NCBI GenBank assembly: GCA_012932865.1
Contig: SAXG01000033.1
Location: 310,001 to 374,000, forward strand
Reading direction: 5' to 3'
DNA: 64,000 nucleotides
Source of the DNA: Amylostereum areolatum
Lineage: Eukaryota > Basidiomycota > Agaricomycetes > Russulales > Stereaceae
A program made the position numbers and the translations under genes. Below are positions 35,645-47,772 of this stretch, in pieces; position 1 is the stretch's first letter, and each line of letters opens with the position of its first letter. The notes under the pieces are model-generated. The model was not told the DNA's origin and did no database searches. It worked only from the letters and a program-made list of their open reading frames with translations.

Positions 35645-36041
35645 ATTGATGATCTCAGGCTCCGAGTGCGATGGGCCTCGGCGGCTTTGGAAGCTACACT
35701 GTTATTTAACGGTGCGACATTGTGTTCTAGCGCTCGTAAGGACAGCTACGTCGAGTGGATTGTCAGAGCGATGCGTCGGAAGAATGGATCTTTGTTGTAT
35801 GGAATGAGAATCGTTGCGTGAATTATCATTGTTTCGTACTACTTACCCGAAAAGTTGGATTACGTAACCCAGCACGCAGTGACACGCCTAGTAGAGATCT
35901 AGACTTACAATCAAGAATTCAAACGCCCAACACTATTACTTCATTCACCCATTCTCTCTGTAATCCATGGGGATGAGCTTGTTCCGGTAAGAAAATGTTC
36001 AAATGGCATCGTTCTGAGATGGATATCCAGTCACTAAACTT
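35645..36041. other. Intergenic, divergent
   Basis: A possible upstream exon for the next gene ends at a GTAAGA donor near 35990, with a CTAAA/CCACAG acceptor region just before 36053; the model below starts instead at the ATG in that acceptor region. Confidence 0.3.
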
Positions 36042-36878
36042 ATGGCCTCCACAGGTTCACTACACCATCGCTATCATTTCCAGGACTTTCCCCCGGTCAC
36101 TCTTCGACGAGAGTTTTCGACTGAACGTTGTGGTCCTATTTTTGGTTCCATGACTGCGCTCCGGCGAGAATTCAATCGAGAAGTAACTTCTGACTGTGAT
36201 ATCAGCAGCACAGACGCACGTAAACCTTCTGAGACCCAAGTTCCAGGTGTGCCCCCTGGTGTATTGCGATTTCTTGCTACTGACCGCCTCGTTCATGTAG
36301 CTCTCGTTACCTCTTCAATTAATTCACCGCCCCCTGACGTGGGAACAACACTCTCCTCACATACATCTACACCCCGTAGCACCTTGATTCCTGCTCCCCA
36401 GGGACCCCTTTCCAAACCCAAAGCCGGAGGCTATCAGTTGGATCTAGCACTCGGCTGGGATCGCGGAAAGTACAAAGACGTACAGGTAATAGCAGCGTAT
36501 CTTCATGTGTCAAGGCCGTATTGAACCTAAATTAGACTGCTTTACACGACATTGCAAAAGCGCATTTCAACGTCACCCTGCCGTACGAACAGCAGTCGGA
36601 CAGTGCTAAAATGTGTTTTCTATCCGCGGTACGAACTCACAGCTAATCTACATCGGATAGGCTCTTACTGGTGCTCGTAGGCCCAAGAACGTTTTACGTT
36701 TCTCGCGCAATACGTTGATGCATGGCCCGCGAGGGACTTTGCCAGAATGTATCTCAAAAATAAATCTGCAGACTTTCGTTACCACCAAGTCGCAAATGCC
36801 AGGTATGTCTGTCGCCTTATCCCTGAACTATCTCCATTCAATTTGCACCTCCTCAGGAAATTCGACCAAACAAAGTAG
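36042..36878 (+). CDS. Unidentified basidiomycete-type protein (226 aa, four exons)
   Basis: Exons 36042-36485, 36536-36628, 36681-36802 and 36857-36878 total 681 nt with all joins in frame (introns 50, 52 and 54 nt). The N-terminal half is Ser/Thr/Pro-rich; the C-terminal half is helical and charged (ALHDIAKAHFNVTLPYEQQ, FARMYLKNKSADF). The general style resembles uncharacterised multi-copy genes found near transposons in mushrooms. The start may lie in an upstream exon, because the ATG overlaps a good intron acceptor (CCACAG at 36047-36052). No function is proposed. Confidence 0.5.
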
Positions 36879-37836
36879 AATGCTGTGTGTACGCTTACAA
36901 TGAACGAGCTGTGGTCGCCCTCAATCCAGAAGACCTGTGTCGTGTCTCAAAGTGCATACGTCGAAATTTGGATTCCCCGAATGTTCACTCATCTTCTTGT
37001 TACAGCTTCCCGCTCCTCTTCCGAGTCGAATACTATCATTGTATCCTACCGATATCCTACCGAGTCCTTCACCGCGCGGGTGCTACGTTATCTTGCTATT
37101 TCTTGCCATATGCGCTCCCGTTCACTCACGTCGGACATTTCATCCTGAGACTGAATGATACCGGAGCCGACAATCATTCCAAAGTTGACCTCATGAAGTC
37201 CGACTTGACCTGGCCACTCCAAGTAACATGTCCTTAGCTCGAAATCGTCAGCTGTGATCAAAGCTACCTCAGGCTGGAGTTATCCTCTCCATTTGTCGCG
37301 GTATCGCTCATCGCGGAATACCTATCCTGAAACTCAATGACACACACATCCCGAGTGTGGTCCCGTTTGTCCTTATCGGGCAACGCAGGCGCCAGGAGAC
37401 CGCGATACACGAGCGACGCATATCGTGGCCTCGCAGTGCTCCTATGACATATATTGGTATTCTGCGTTAACCGCTGTCGTCGACGAAGGTGCAGACGAGG
37501 CGATCGAGCTCCAAGACATCAGGGTTGCCGGTCTGCTTCCACGGACCAGCGCGTCAAAGTGGTAACCATGCCATGCTCCTGGAGACGTACGAGATGAAGG
37601 ACAACGTATCGTTGGTATGATGTAGATCTCATCCGCCCAAAGTCTGTGGCCTTACGTCGTACTTAGTATACGTTCTCGTTTTCCCAGCCGACGCTTAAGC
37701 ACCAATTGCGACCTCTTCGACTGCATCGATGTATGTAAGTATATGATCATGAACTAGTTCTGTCATCCCGAAACATGCACCCTACAAGTACCAGGTTCAC
37801 AAGATATCGATAAGTACCGGGTTTCGGCTGTGGCAT
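36879..37836. other. No confident gene
   Basis: A 116-codon frame at 36887-37237 has no recognisable domain and no clear splice partners. The rest is short frames only. Confidence 0.35.
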
Positions 37837-39745
37837 CTAGATCCCGGACATGCTGGAACAGGCCATCGCACGTTCCCTCAGGCAACTCCTAATCGAAGAA
37901 CTATCCACCGCTTGGGCCACTTCAAATTTCCTACATCTCTATGTGATTTGATGGTAAGCATGGGTGTGATAGGACGGGATGTGGGGACTTGCCAGTGCCC
38001 TCTCGACATGCTCCTCGATATTATCGAGGAAGATCTTCGCAAAATGAATCATGAAAATTCCGCAATCGTACGCATTGGTCTGCAGCGGGGTCTGTAGAGA
38101 AATACAATATAGGGTCCGTAAATGCGTTTCCCGAGTACGCACGTACCTGAAGATCACTGCCAACTACTTGGAGCTCGGTATCATAGATAGCGGATTCGCT
38201 TCTCCATTTGACCTGGAGAAATTTTGCGATATTCTCAATTGCCACAGGATGCTGGAGTCCAATCGAGTCCAAAATAAAGATGTCGGCTCTGTTGATATGA
38301 TGAGCTGTGTAGCTGAATGGTATGAGAAAATACAAACTACCTAGGCGCGCCCTGTTTACTCATTCTCGATTTCGCCTAGTGTATCCACCGGTCACTCTCG
38401 AAGGGCGTGTGCAAGACGCGACTTACGTTGTCTTGAGAGTGGTAGCCACCTCCTGCCAGGGGGAGAACAACAATCGCCAGGTACCAGTGGGATCTGAAGG
38501 CGGCGTAAGAAAGGAGGAGGAAGGCTGGCCCATGTTGACATGGGAAGATGGCTACACTTATGCACATATCTGCATCGTTGATAGGTATGAGTAAGTATTT
38601 CTTCTTACTGATCCCGAGCCCTGAGGACCACCGGAGCGCGCCCTCAAGGTCAATTTGAAACCTGGAACTCGGATCAGAATGTATACAGAAGCGCGTGTTA
38701 AAAATGCCTACTGGTGTTGGGTCAATTTAGTGTAGAAGAATGAATTCATCAAATGAACGTCGTCTGTGATTGTCGAGTACGTCGAGTCGTCAAGTATCAT
38801 GCTTATAGGCGGCAATGAGGCCAACATTTCCCTACACAGATCACGATGGCACTTACTTCAATCCGACTTCCACCATGACATCATTGAGCATTTTTCCAGG
38901 CTGTAAGCACGCAATGTCAAATTCGTGCATGCATATCTTTATGTTCCTCCTCGTTGTATATGGGAAGTGCCTTCCGCACATATCAACCCTCAAAACGTAA
39001 CGAAGAACAGAGCATTCACTACACTTACATGGAATTGTTGTGAAGGCTGTCCTTTTTCTGCGGTGCGTGGTTGAGAGCGGTCGGATATGGGTTATAAATT
39101 GGAATGACCGTAGGAAAGCTGGAGAAAGATTTAAGCACGGCAATTGACGGGTTTGGTCTTGCCTTGCCTCCCAGAGACCTCCGTATCGGACGATACGTAG
39201 TGGAGATATTCCACCAGTAAATCGTACTCTCGCTCATGGGTATCCCCTGATATATGAAATTGAAGTGTGAGGCGTCCAGCGGGACCTCTGATACCTACAA
39301 CAGGTTGCACTGATGTCAGTGCGCCAGTCTCGAATCGGGAACTTAACGTACGAACCTGGGCGTAGCATGTGCGAGAAACTGCCGCAGAACTCTAACGACG
39401 GGAGGAACCGAAGTTGTATTTGATGCGAATGTTGTAGACGATCTTTCATGCTCTAGAAGGAGGTGTTTGTTGGAGGAACTGAGTATGAACGATCTATTCA
39501 ATGATCGGACATCTTACATGGTGATCGGTATATTTGAGAAGTTTGACACATTTCCCCTTCAACATAAGCAACAAAAGCACGTTGTCGATGTGTTCCTCCC
39601 CTTCAGCCAGTTCCACAGAAAGTCGGTGTCCGCTGGTTACGCCCGGCCAGAGTCTGAGCAAAAGAGGGGAGTACGCAAGGGGAGTGGTGCCAATCTTGCA
39701 TGCTTCAAGGATAAATTGAACGGCGGGTCGTCCCGTAGAGCTCAT
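37837..39745 (-). CDS. Ulp2/SENP6-7-like SUMO protease (434 aa, 12 exons)
   Basis: Exons: 39745-39518, 39452-39356, 39294-39168, 39118-39029, 38988-38857, 38801-38712, 38661-38566, 38493-38427, 38375-38341, 38288-38147, 38091-37993 and 37938-37837, 1305 nt in all. The C48 protease domain starts at CLQPGKMLNDVMVEVGL. Its triad and oxyanion residues are in place: His about 289 (SHWYLAIV), Asp about 328 (FILDSIG), Gln 372 and Cys 378 (QTNAYDCG), with the usual six-residue Gln-Cys spacing. The N-terminal part (about 40-150) looks like the PH-like region of Ulp2. Such enzymes remove SUMO chains, mostly in the nucleus. Odd points: two introns need GC donors (39167 and 37992), one uses an AAG acceptor (38802) and one is only 40 nt. 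If these are not spliced as drawn, the gene would be interrupted. Confidence 0.75.
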
Positions 39746-39965
39746 GGTGAGTGGATGCTGACTGAGTACTGAGTACGAGTGCTGACTTGTGCAAAACACT
39801 TTACCCCCTGCGAGCGTTGACTTAGGCGCGTTGAGGCATCAAAGGTTCAGATCCCGCCGGCAATCGGAGGGCTAAGTAAGCTTATGTAATAATCTACCTT
39901 CAGGAGTTTGTAATCTGAAAGATTAGTAAGATCCGGGTGGCCGAGGTAAATTTCAGACCCCGCTA

Positions 39966-40440
39966 GGTGACGTCGTTCCAGGTCGTTCCCATCGTCCTCG
40001 TCGTCCTCTTCGGTCCTGAGTCGTCGCCATCGCCATTATACGTCCGGATTTCCTTGCCGTCGCTCGCCATTTGCCACTCGCCACTTTCAAGCATGCACGC
40101 TCGCTGGCATGCGACTTCGGTTGTGTGCCGCCTGCTCGCAGGTCTTGCAGCCCCCCACGTCGCTGCTCGCATGGCTTTCTCTGAATTCCGTGCGGCACGC
40201 GTCCAACGGGCAACGGCGCTGGCTTCCGCCATCGACATGAAGGTGCAGCTCTGTTTCGTCTTCTTTTCCTCCCTCTTCTCCTTGCTCACACCTCCGTGTC
40301 GGCAGTCTTCGCCCGTCGAGGCTCTCAGTGCAAGCATTTGCCCAAGAATTTCTGCCCCACAGACAAGGACGGCGTCGTCGCCGTCGCGCGTCGACTGTTT
40401 CCACCTTTTCAGGCCGCTCATGACGCACAAGTCTAAGTGC
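39966..40440 (+). repeat. Diverged third copy of the 1.4-kb dispersed repeat
   Basis: The stretch contains CTCGCTGGCATGCGAC, TGTGCCG, GCATGGCTTTC and GAATTCCGTG in the same order as the internal unit of the copies at 30663 and 55303, but is shorter and much diverged. Orientation is that of the copy at 55303. Boundaries are approximate. Confidence 0.55.
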
Positions 40441-41989
40441 TCAATGCACATAGGATAACGTGCGTAGCTCTCCCTCGTCCGCTGTCGTCGGCCGCGCTAA
40501 TCGACCTGCAGGCTTGGTTTTCACGCCGCGCATCTCCCCCTCTCCCGGTCTACAGCTGGCACCTGCTGCCCTTTTTTCGGGTGCGCATCTCTCCGGGTAC
40601 TCGTCGCACAGTGCTCATCGTCCCCCAGCTCGCGTATCCCGATGCGTTCTTCTCGTCCGCCGTCCGCCGTTCTCGTCCACGTCTATGTCCCAATGAACTG
40701 ATTCACATGCGGAATCCCATTTGTGTCGAGGCGAAGCATCCTCAGATATGCATGTCAATGATGACGGAGTACGTTGATCCATCCTGTCCACGGATTGCTA
40801 CTGACAACCAGTGTGATTATTGTCGCTTTTATCACCGTCCCCGCAGGCTCCTGGGTGAGTAAATGCTCGCTCTCCCCTGTTCACTCCGCTAACAACATAA
40901 CGCAAGATACAATTACTGGCCGTCTTCTCAAGTACCCGGCTACTGCAACCTCAGTCTCTCCCCGATACATCATTCGAGGCGTAGGCAGCCCTGCCAACAG
41001 AAGAGCCTCATGGCGAAGCTCCACAACACCCGCCACGGGTACGTATCATTACACTCTCCCTATACTCTGATACTCAACTACGTGCGCGGGCTGACAAGGT
41101 TGACCCATTGTATCTGTTCGCCCTTCTAGATGGCACAGCCATAGCCCCGTCGTCGATGGACGATGTGGCTCTATTTGCGGACGACATGGCTCCACGTACT
41201 ACAGACGATCTACTACATACACACACAGAAATCTCCACCTTTTCTCCCACAGGCGACTCCGTTCCAATCGAAGACTGGCAGTCATGGGATTATGGTGCTT
41301 TCGTCCCTACTCCTAACACTCCCCAAGCCATTAACAACACTATCTCTTAATCCATCCTGCCTTGACCTTAGATATTACATCCCCCCCCCCGTGTATATTC
41401 TGTATCTTAGTTGCACATAGCTCTAGAGATCCATAATATAGAAGTTTTTCATATGCCACCAACGCGCACTTCACTTCCGAAGGATCTCGGCAGTCCCCTT
41501 GCACTTTCTCCTACCTCCCGTGACGATTTCCTCCCGCCACAGACCACGACACGGACCTCTCGCGAGCACAAGACGGACGGCGCACACGAGACGAGACGTG
41601 TCCCCGCCCCCGCAAAGTCGTCGTCGTTGTCGGCATGCGCAGGGGCAACCGCCCACTCGTTGCAAGCCCTAGCATCCCCGCAAGCCGTACGCGACGTTCC
41701 AAATGTATGCGCATGCATCGCATGACACGGTGTGTTAGTGTCTACTGCCCTCCTCGTAGACACCACACGATCTCCTGTTTTCCCCTACGCCCTCGTTTCC
41801 TCCCTTCCCGAGTCCCATACGCGACTCTCGCGCATACGTCAGACTTAGAATAGCACGCTCGGATTCTCGCGCGTACCACGTGACCCGCACCGGCCTCGTG
41901 CGAATTGGCGCGCGCGCCGTGACCCGTCGCTTTAATCTTCTTATCCTTCCGTCAGCCTCTTCCTTCCCTCCGCCCACCTCGCGTACTTC
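40441..41989. other. Possible short spliced gene at about 40740-41350, otherwise nothing recognised
   Basis: Plausible introns (GTACGT 40770 to CCAG 40812; GTGAGT about 40855 to CAAG about 40907; GTACGT about 41040 to CAAG about 41099) link frames ending in an acidic tail (SVPIEDWQSWDYGAFVPTP, stop at 41350). The downstream position behind a repeat copy mirrors the HMG-box gene, but no HMG box was seen. From 41450 to 41985 only low-complexity frames occur. Confidence 0.25.
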
Positions 41990-43960
41990 AAGATCGCACC
42001 TCCCGCCGCGCCGTACACGCACCGTGTCCGGCGGACAAGATCGCCGAATACCGCTCATCACGCGTCGTGGAGCGATGCCCGTGCTCATGGACCACGCCGA
42101 GAAACGCTTTCGGAATCTGCTCTCGCGGCAGAGCAAGACGCTCAAGGCCGCGGTCGCCAAATACAAGAGGCGGTACGGACGCAGCCCGCCCCAGGGCTTC
42201 GATGCGTGGTGAGAGTTCGCGCAGGTGCACGACGTCCGGATGATCGACGAGTACGACGGGCTGGTGCAGGACCTCGCGCCGTTCTGGGAGACGACGGGCG
42301 TTGACTTCAGGAAGAGGGCCGTGCAGGTGGGGCTTTCGCTGGGCGCTCTGGCTTGGTGGATGGCACGCGTGCTAACGAGGGTTCGAAAGGCTGCAGAGAT
42401 GCTGCCATCCGTGGACCTGGACCGGATACGCGACGGTGCGGCGGACGTCGCCAACCTTGGTGGCGGAAGAGGTCGGCATGCGCGCGAGGGGATTTTTGAA
42501 GATGATCGAAAAGTTCAAGAACACGGTGCGTCGCGTTCATGTTCGCTTCGCATGGTGCTGGGCGGTCGCTCACAAGCACTCCTTAGCTTCCCGACATGGA
42601 TTTTGCCATCAACGCGCGGTCGGAAGGCCGCGTCCTGATTCCCTGGGAGCACCGAAAGTTCCCTAACATCACGACCGTGGACGTATCTTGTACGGTGTCC
42701 ACCGCTTCACCGTCCTGTCTATACTCACACATAACCCTTCAGATGCCAACTCTTTGTCGCAAACCCTCCCTGTGCCCAACTGGCGAGGACAAGGTAACGC
42801 GTGGGACGCGTACCGCCGCACATGTTCCCCCCACTCCCCCGCACGCCGTCTCCTCAGTGCCGTACGCACGTCCCCCGTCAACGGGACCACCTCCTACTTC
42901 CAGACCCCGACCTCCCATCTCGGCGGCGAGTTCAAGTTCGCGCGCGACGTCGACGGCTTCTCCGACTGGCGCACGGTCCCCGTGCCTTTCCCCATCCTTT
43001 CGCCCGCAAAGAGCCCAGGGTTCGCGGATATCCGGATTCCGAGCCACTACCACTACGGCACGACGCGTCGGTAAACCTATGCGTGGGACGAGGTCAACCT
43101 CGAGCCGAAGGTGCTGGACAGTATGGAGACGCCTTGGGAGAACAAGGACGACAGGATCTTCTTTAGGGGTGCGACCAAAGCTCTCCCCCAGGCTTCGCCT
43201 CGCAGCATCAGCGACATAGGTACGCATCCCCGTCCTCTCCTTGCTCACACCGCCTAACGGTCTTCCGTCAGGCTCATCCGTATGGCGAGCGAGCCTTCGA
43301 GCATGAACCGCACGCTCGTGTTCGCGGACCCGCCGAGCTCGTCCAACTACGTCTACGCCAAGGTGCCCGCCAACACGCTCAACGCGGTCATCATGGACGT
43401 CGCCTTCGTCAGCTCCGTCGACCATCGCCATTATCCCGGCGGGCTGCAGCAGGAGATGGAGGACCACAGGTTCGACGACGCGGTGCTGCTCCGGGAGCAT
43501 TGGTCGCACAAGTACCTGCCGGACCTCGACCGTGGAATGAGCTACTCGGGCAAGCTCTTCGCGTATCTGGCGTCGGACAGCGCGGTGGTCAAGTCGAGCG
43601 TGTACAGCGAGTTCTTCTCGGACTGGATCCAACCTTGGTGCGTTTCGGGGGCGTGTGCGCGTCTCCTTCGCTGTCCGCTGACCGCGGAACCAGGCTGCAT
43701 TACATCCCGCTGTCGGCGACCTACCGCGAGATATACAACGTCCACGCTTTCTTCTCCGGCGCACCGGACACGGCGCTCCAGGCCACGAACTCGATGGCGC
43801 TCGCCCTAGTCCCTTCGCCATCGCCACCGCTATCGCCATCACCACCGCCTTCCATCCCCAGCCCGCCTCTCCTCCACGTCGCTCAGCGGTCGTCGTCGCA
43901 GCGCGACCGCTGCAGGGATCCCAGCGCCGTGGGCAGGAACTGGGTATGCCGAATCGGGGG
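41990..43960 (+). pseudogene. CAP10-like glycosyltransferase (GT90) pseudogene
   Basis: The translation follows GT90/CAP10 proteins through most of their length: LARQSKTL-type start (LSRQSKTLKAAVAKYKRRYG), WDAYRRTC, GFADIRIPSHYHYG, DDRIFFRGAT, RTLVFADPPSSSNY, LASDSAVVKSSVYSEFFSDW and YIPLSATYREIYNVHAFF. CAP10-like enzymes transfer xylose or other sugars in the secretory pathway (capsule or cell wall). Lesions: TGA at 42210-42212 where the family has a second Trp; a one-base shift near 42490; TAA at 43072-43074 in place of Tyr; and a frame loss near 43800 with the C-terminus missing. Introns at about 42526-42586, 42690-42742, 43219-43271 and 43639-43692 keep normal signals, so this is a decayed genomic copy. 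The 420-codon frame on the opposite strand is a shadow. Confidence 0.85.
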
Positions 43961-44801
43961 AACGCATACATGACGATTGCGGCGCACGACAGCGACCACA
44001 CGTCTGGGACCGAATGAGTACGGCCGCGCTCACGAATCGTGTGATGAGCGTGAGACGGATACGTACTCCACGTGTCGCGGGCGGATGTATAAGTACGGGT
44101 ACCATTGCACAGAATTCATGAAGGTCTATTGGAAGTGATGATCAGCAATGTACTGGCCACATGGATGACGAGGTGAGACATACAGGATACTTGTGAGGGA
44201 CGGGGACGACTACGACTACGAACATCCGTACTTACTCAATGAAATGCGGATCCAGCACCGAAGTGAGCGGCGAAGTGAGCGGCGCTGTCACAGCTGAGCT
44301 CGCGATCACGCGTCGGCTGTCAAAAACAGGTCAACATATATATAAAAGGATGGTGGAAAAAATCGAACGTTACTTACCTACCGACCTCCCCCACGGTACG
44401 TCGCAACGAGCCTTTCACCCCAGTCCAAACCCACCGTACGTCCCATCGAGGCCGCCCTACCCCCCAACGAGTGCAGGCGCTGCACACAGCGTAACTCTCG
44501 TTGAGAGCGGCCTCGAAGCGCGCCTGTAGCAGTCAACGGCAGCGTCGGCGTTGCGTTTGCAGGCGGCAAACCCGTCGAACTGTATGTGGACGCACGGGCT
44601 GAGGTTGTGCAGTGCTCGACCCCGCTGCTGCTATGTGCTCCAGACGGGGTCGCTGCGAGCCGACTGCGACGCGCAACGGGACGCGCCTTGGACGCGACGC
44701 GTCCGAGCGCGTCGACGGTTTCCCACGCCCTCAGCCTCAGCCTCTCACCCTCATGCTCCCTCTAGACGGCCCCCACGGCTCAACTTCCGTCAAGGGATAT
44801 C
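43961..44801. other. Intergenic upstream of the TET/JBP-type gene
   Basis: A TATAAAA at 44341-44347 lies about 455 nt before the start codon. If used for that gene it would give a long leader. Nothing else was recognised. Confidence 0.35.
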
Positions 44802-46635
44802 ATGGCAAGAGATAGGGTGCACACCCTCCCCCCTCAGTCACCGCAGTGGAACTCACCTTTTGCCCCATAGGTTCGCCGCTCGGAGCGCTTGCGCCAACGC
44901 GCACCACCACCACCACCACCTACAAGCCAACCTCCGCGTATAAGACGGGGTCAGCAGACACCTTCCCCGCCATCCACCTCCCAACAAAAGAAGCCGTGCA
45001 GCCCCCACACGGATGGACCACCCAAGATCCGACGCCTCGCCCCCGAAGACCGCGACGCTTTCGACATCGTCGAGGTCGATATCGACATCATGGACCTCTA
45101 TCGGGAAGCCCTTGCGCGCGAGGACGACGAGCCGGATTCGGATATAGAGGAGGAGGAGGAGGAGGAGGCTGGTGGAGATGCTGTAGCACCGAGCAGGTGC
45201 GTATATTCGATTTACAATTTACAGTGCTAACTAGCGACGTCTGCTTTATTTCAGATCGCCCTTACCCTCTCCACCATCTATGGACGGGTTCTCCTTCAAA
45301 CGGATAGGCAAACCGCCCTCCAGCAACCCTCCCAACCCTCCGCACACCAAGGCCGCGCGTCGCAAGCGAGCGAAGGAGCGCGCGCGCGCAAGTACATCCA
45401 TTCGAAAGTTCAAGATGCGGCCCCACGTTCTACACAAATACACGAAGCTTATGCAATTCAAATGTGCCATCTCCGCTCGCGACCTGCCTCACACGAAAAC
45501 TGCGTGGCTAGGACGAGAGGTGATCCTCGATGAAGACCCGGCCAGCTTCCGCAAAATCCACTGGGACGGAAGGTAGGCCACAACCTCCCTCGCAGGGTGC
45601 TCCACTAACGTATTTGCATATCTAGCAGACCCTTGGCACTCGTAGACCGAAATGGCTACATCATCTGCGTGATGCACGGACGACCCGACGACCCGACCTG
45701 GGACGATGCGTGCGATCGCGTCGGTCTCAAGCTGGTGAACCTAGGGAAGCAATTTTACTTCAACGAGGCTGATTCAAAGCATCGTCGCGGTCAGTACCCG
45801 TGTTTTCATGCCGGTATATCCTATGGGGGCGGCCAAAAGGTCCATTCATCACATCGTGACTGTTGCATTGCGTTCTGACTTGTTTTTTTTTGGCAGGGAC
45901 CAATGAATCGTAAGCAACGGAGTAAAGGAAAGCAAGCGGCAGTCGACGACCTTCTCGCGGATGATGATGTCGTCCGTATAGCGGGGCACGGCAGCGGTGC
46001 GCTTCCATCTTCGCAATGTTAAATCTGCTTACTTATGTATCCCTACAGCATCGTTCGCTACGACTGCACCGAAGCTATTCAAGCGCTTCGAAGATAACCT
46101 CACCGCCCTATGCGAGAGCGACCCCTCGTTGAAGCCGCCCTACCCCAACTCCGCCTGGGCCGCGACCACGTTCAACCTAGGCGGCGAGGTGATAACCATC
46201 CCGCACACCGACCACCGCAACCTCGCGAGTGGGTGGTGCTCAATCACTGCCCTCGGAAAATTCGACCCTCGGGTAGGTGGCCACCTGGCCCTACACTCGC
46301 TCAGGCTGGTCATCGAATTTCCTCCGAACACGGAGTGCTGCATCCTGTCCGCGTGTATTGTTCACTCCAACACGCCGGTTCAGCCGGGTGAGTTTCGATG
46401 CTCGGTCACGCAGTACAGCGCGGGGGGGCTGTTTCGGTGGGTGGCAAGTGGGTTTCGGAAGCTGGAAGATCTAGCAGTGCATGACCCCCAGCGAAAGGCA
46501 GAGATGAAGGCAGCTGACCCTACGCGGTGGGATACTCACATCTCGCTGCTTTCCAAGCTGAAGGACCTCGCATCCGACGTTGCTAGGGTTTTCGGGGTGA
46601 AGATGGAGGTCGAAAGTAGCTCAGACAGTTTGTAG
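44802..46635 (+). CDS. JBP1/TET-type 2-oxoglutarate/Fe(II) dioxygenase domain protein (519 aa)
   Basis: Exons 44802-44816, 44871-45196, 45255-45572, 45626-45839, 45897-45996 and 46049-46635 total 1560 nt, all in frame. The tiny first exon encodes MARDR. Residues about 10-115 are Pro-rich then acidic (a run of Glu near 45150); 135-170 are basic and may bind DNA or act as a nuclear signal. The double-stranded beta-helix carries the iron ligands H377-x-D379 (IPHTDHRN) and H430 (CIVHSNTPV) and the oxoglutarate Arg 441 (RCSVTQYSAGGLFRWV). This C-terminal pattern is that of the fungal JBP1/TET-like family, some of which oxidise 5-methylcytosine. The key residues are all present, so the enzyme may be active. 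The acceptor at 45621-45628 is a TAGCAG tandem, so one residue may vary. A KDZ-associated gene lies 2 kb downstream. Confidence 0.85.
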
Positions 46636-46794
46636 GGCACGCCGTACTAATAGATCATGTTTGATGAGTGATACGAAATCCAAATCACAATGAATTGGCT
46701 CATGATGAAAAAGCAGAGGGGTGAAATGGTATGGGGTATGCATTAAATAAGCAAGGCATGATGACCATGCTGATAAGGACGGGCTGGAGGTAAA

Positions 46795-47772
46795 TTATAC
46801 ACGGAAAGCAAACAAGAAAGGAGCGAGGTGGGAGCACGATACCAGGGGCCGTCCACCAGACTGTCCGCATGGCGAATGCGAACATATCCTTGCCCGCCTT
46901 GCCTTTTGATGAATGTGTATGCACTGGGCGTGTGAGGGGACGGCCTTTTTCGCCGCGCTGGTGAGGATGGCGTCGCCGTGCTCGTACCCGTACCCCCGAG
47001 AGCCCTGACCGTAGGTGATGTCGAGCGAGGTGTGGCTTGATCGGCGGCCTTTCGCGCTTGAATCGTACCGCAAGTAGCCGTGCGGCCTATCGCCGACGAT
47101 CTTGAAGTCGTAGCCGGGAGTAGTGTCGGGAGGCGGAGGAGGGGAGATGGAGGAGGCGGGGAAGGTTGAGGTCGAGCAAGAAGACTCCGGGGTGCTCGGC
47201 GACGAGGGCGTCGGTATTGACGAGGGCGGAAGCGGGTGGTGTAGACGGCGGGGGACGGGACGGAGGGAAGGGACGGTGGCAGGGGTTGACAATGCGGAGG
47301 AGGACGAGGAAGAGGCCGGCATTGACGAACCGAAAAAGGTGCTAGGCGACAGTGACGGGTTTGAGGCTGGTGTCGGCACGCTGGAGAAGTCGCATCGAAC
47401 CTCAAACTCGCTCATTTGGTTGATCTCTCGCAGCGCGAAAATGCCCTGTGCAACGATGCACCAGGACTTGTTGGAGTATGTGTCGTCGCACATGATCTTG
47501 GAGGCGAGCATTAAGGGAGCGCGAGGTCTTGTTGGGGAGGGCGAGCGGGCGCGGGCGTGGTTGCGGTGCGGCGGGTGGTTGACAAGCATGACGGACCGAT
47601 CGTCGAAGTGGAAATCGGGGACGCTCCTGTCGGCGGCGGCATAGAGCTTGAAGTGCTCGATGGACGTGAGCGGCTTGGATAGGCTGGAGGGCGGGGGCGG
47701 GGACGTGGGGACATTGTCGAGGCGGAGCGAGGAAGAGGTTACGCGTCCGACTTCTGCAAAAAAAAAACGCAA
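46795..47772 (-). pseudogene. Pho85-type cyclin (PCL)-like gene, probably damaged
   Basis: The frame contains LMLASKIMCDDTYSNKSW and GIFALREINQM, the central cyclin-box signature of Pho80/Pcl-like cyclins, which activate Pho85-type kinases. After INQM the sequence jumps to SEFEVRCDFSSV: about 20 residues that usually follow (the EREM...LEW helix) are missing without a frame change. The preceding cyclin-box helices are not recognisable. A Ser/Pro-rich C-terminal tail typical of the family follows. An acceptor (T-tract plus GCAG) lies just upstream near 47756, and frames up to 48575 may be 5' exons. A divergent functional cyclin cannot be ruled out. Confidence 0.5.

Noticed and set aside
39828..39960. 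tRNA-like GGTTCAGATCC and TGGCCGAGG motifs
   Set aside because: The B-box consensus is broken at a key base, the two motifs are in the wrong order and no cloverleaf could be drawn.
42739..44001. 420-codon open frame on the minus strand
   Set aside because: It is antisense to a clear GT90/CAP10 reading on the plus strand and has the Arg/Val-rich composition of a shadow frame.
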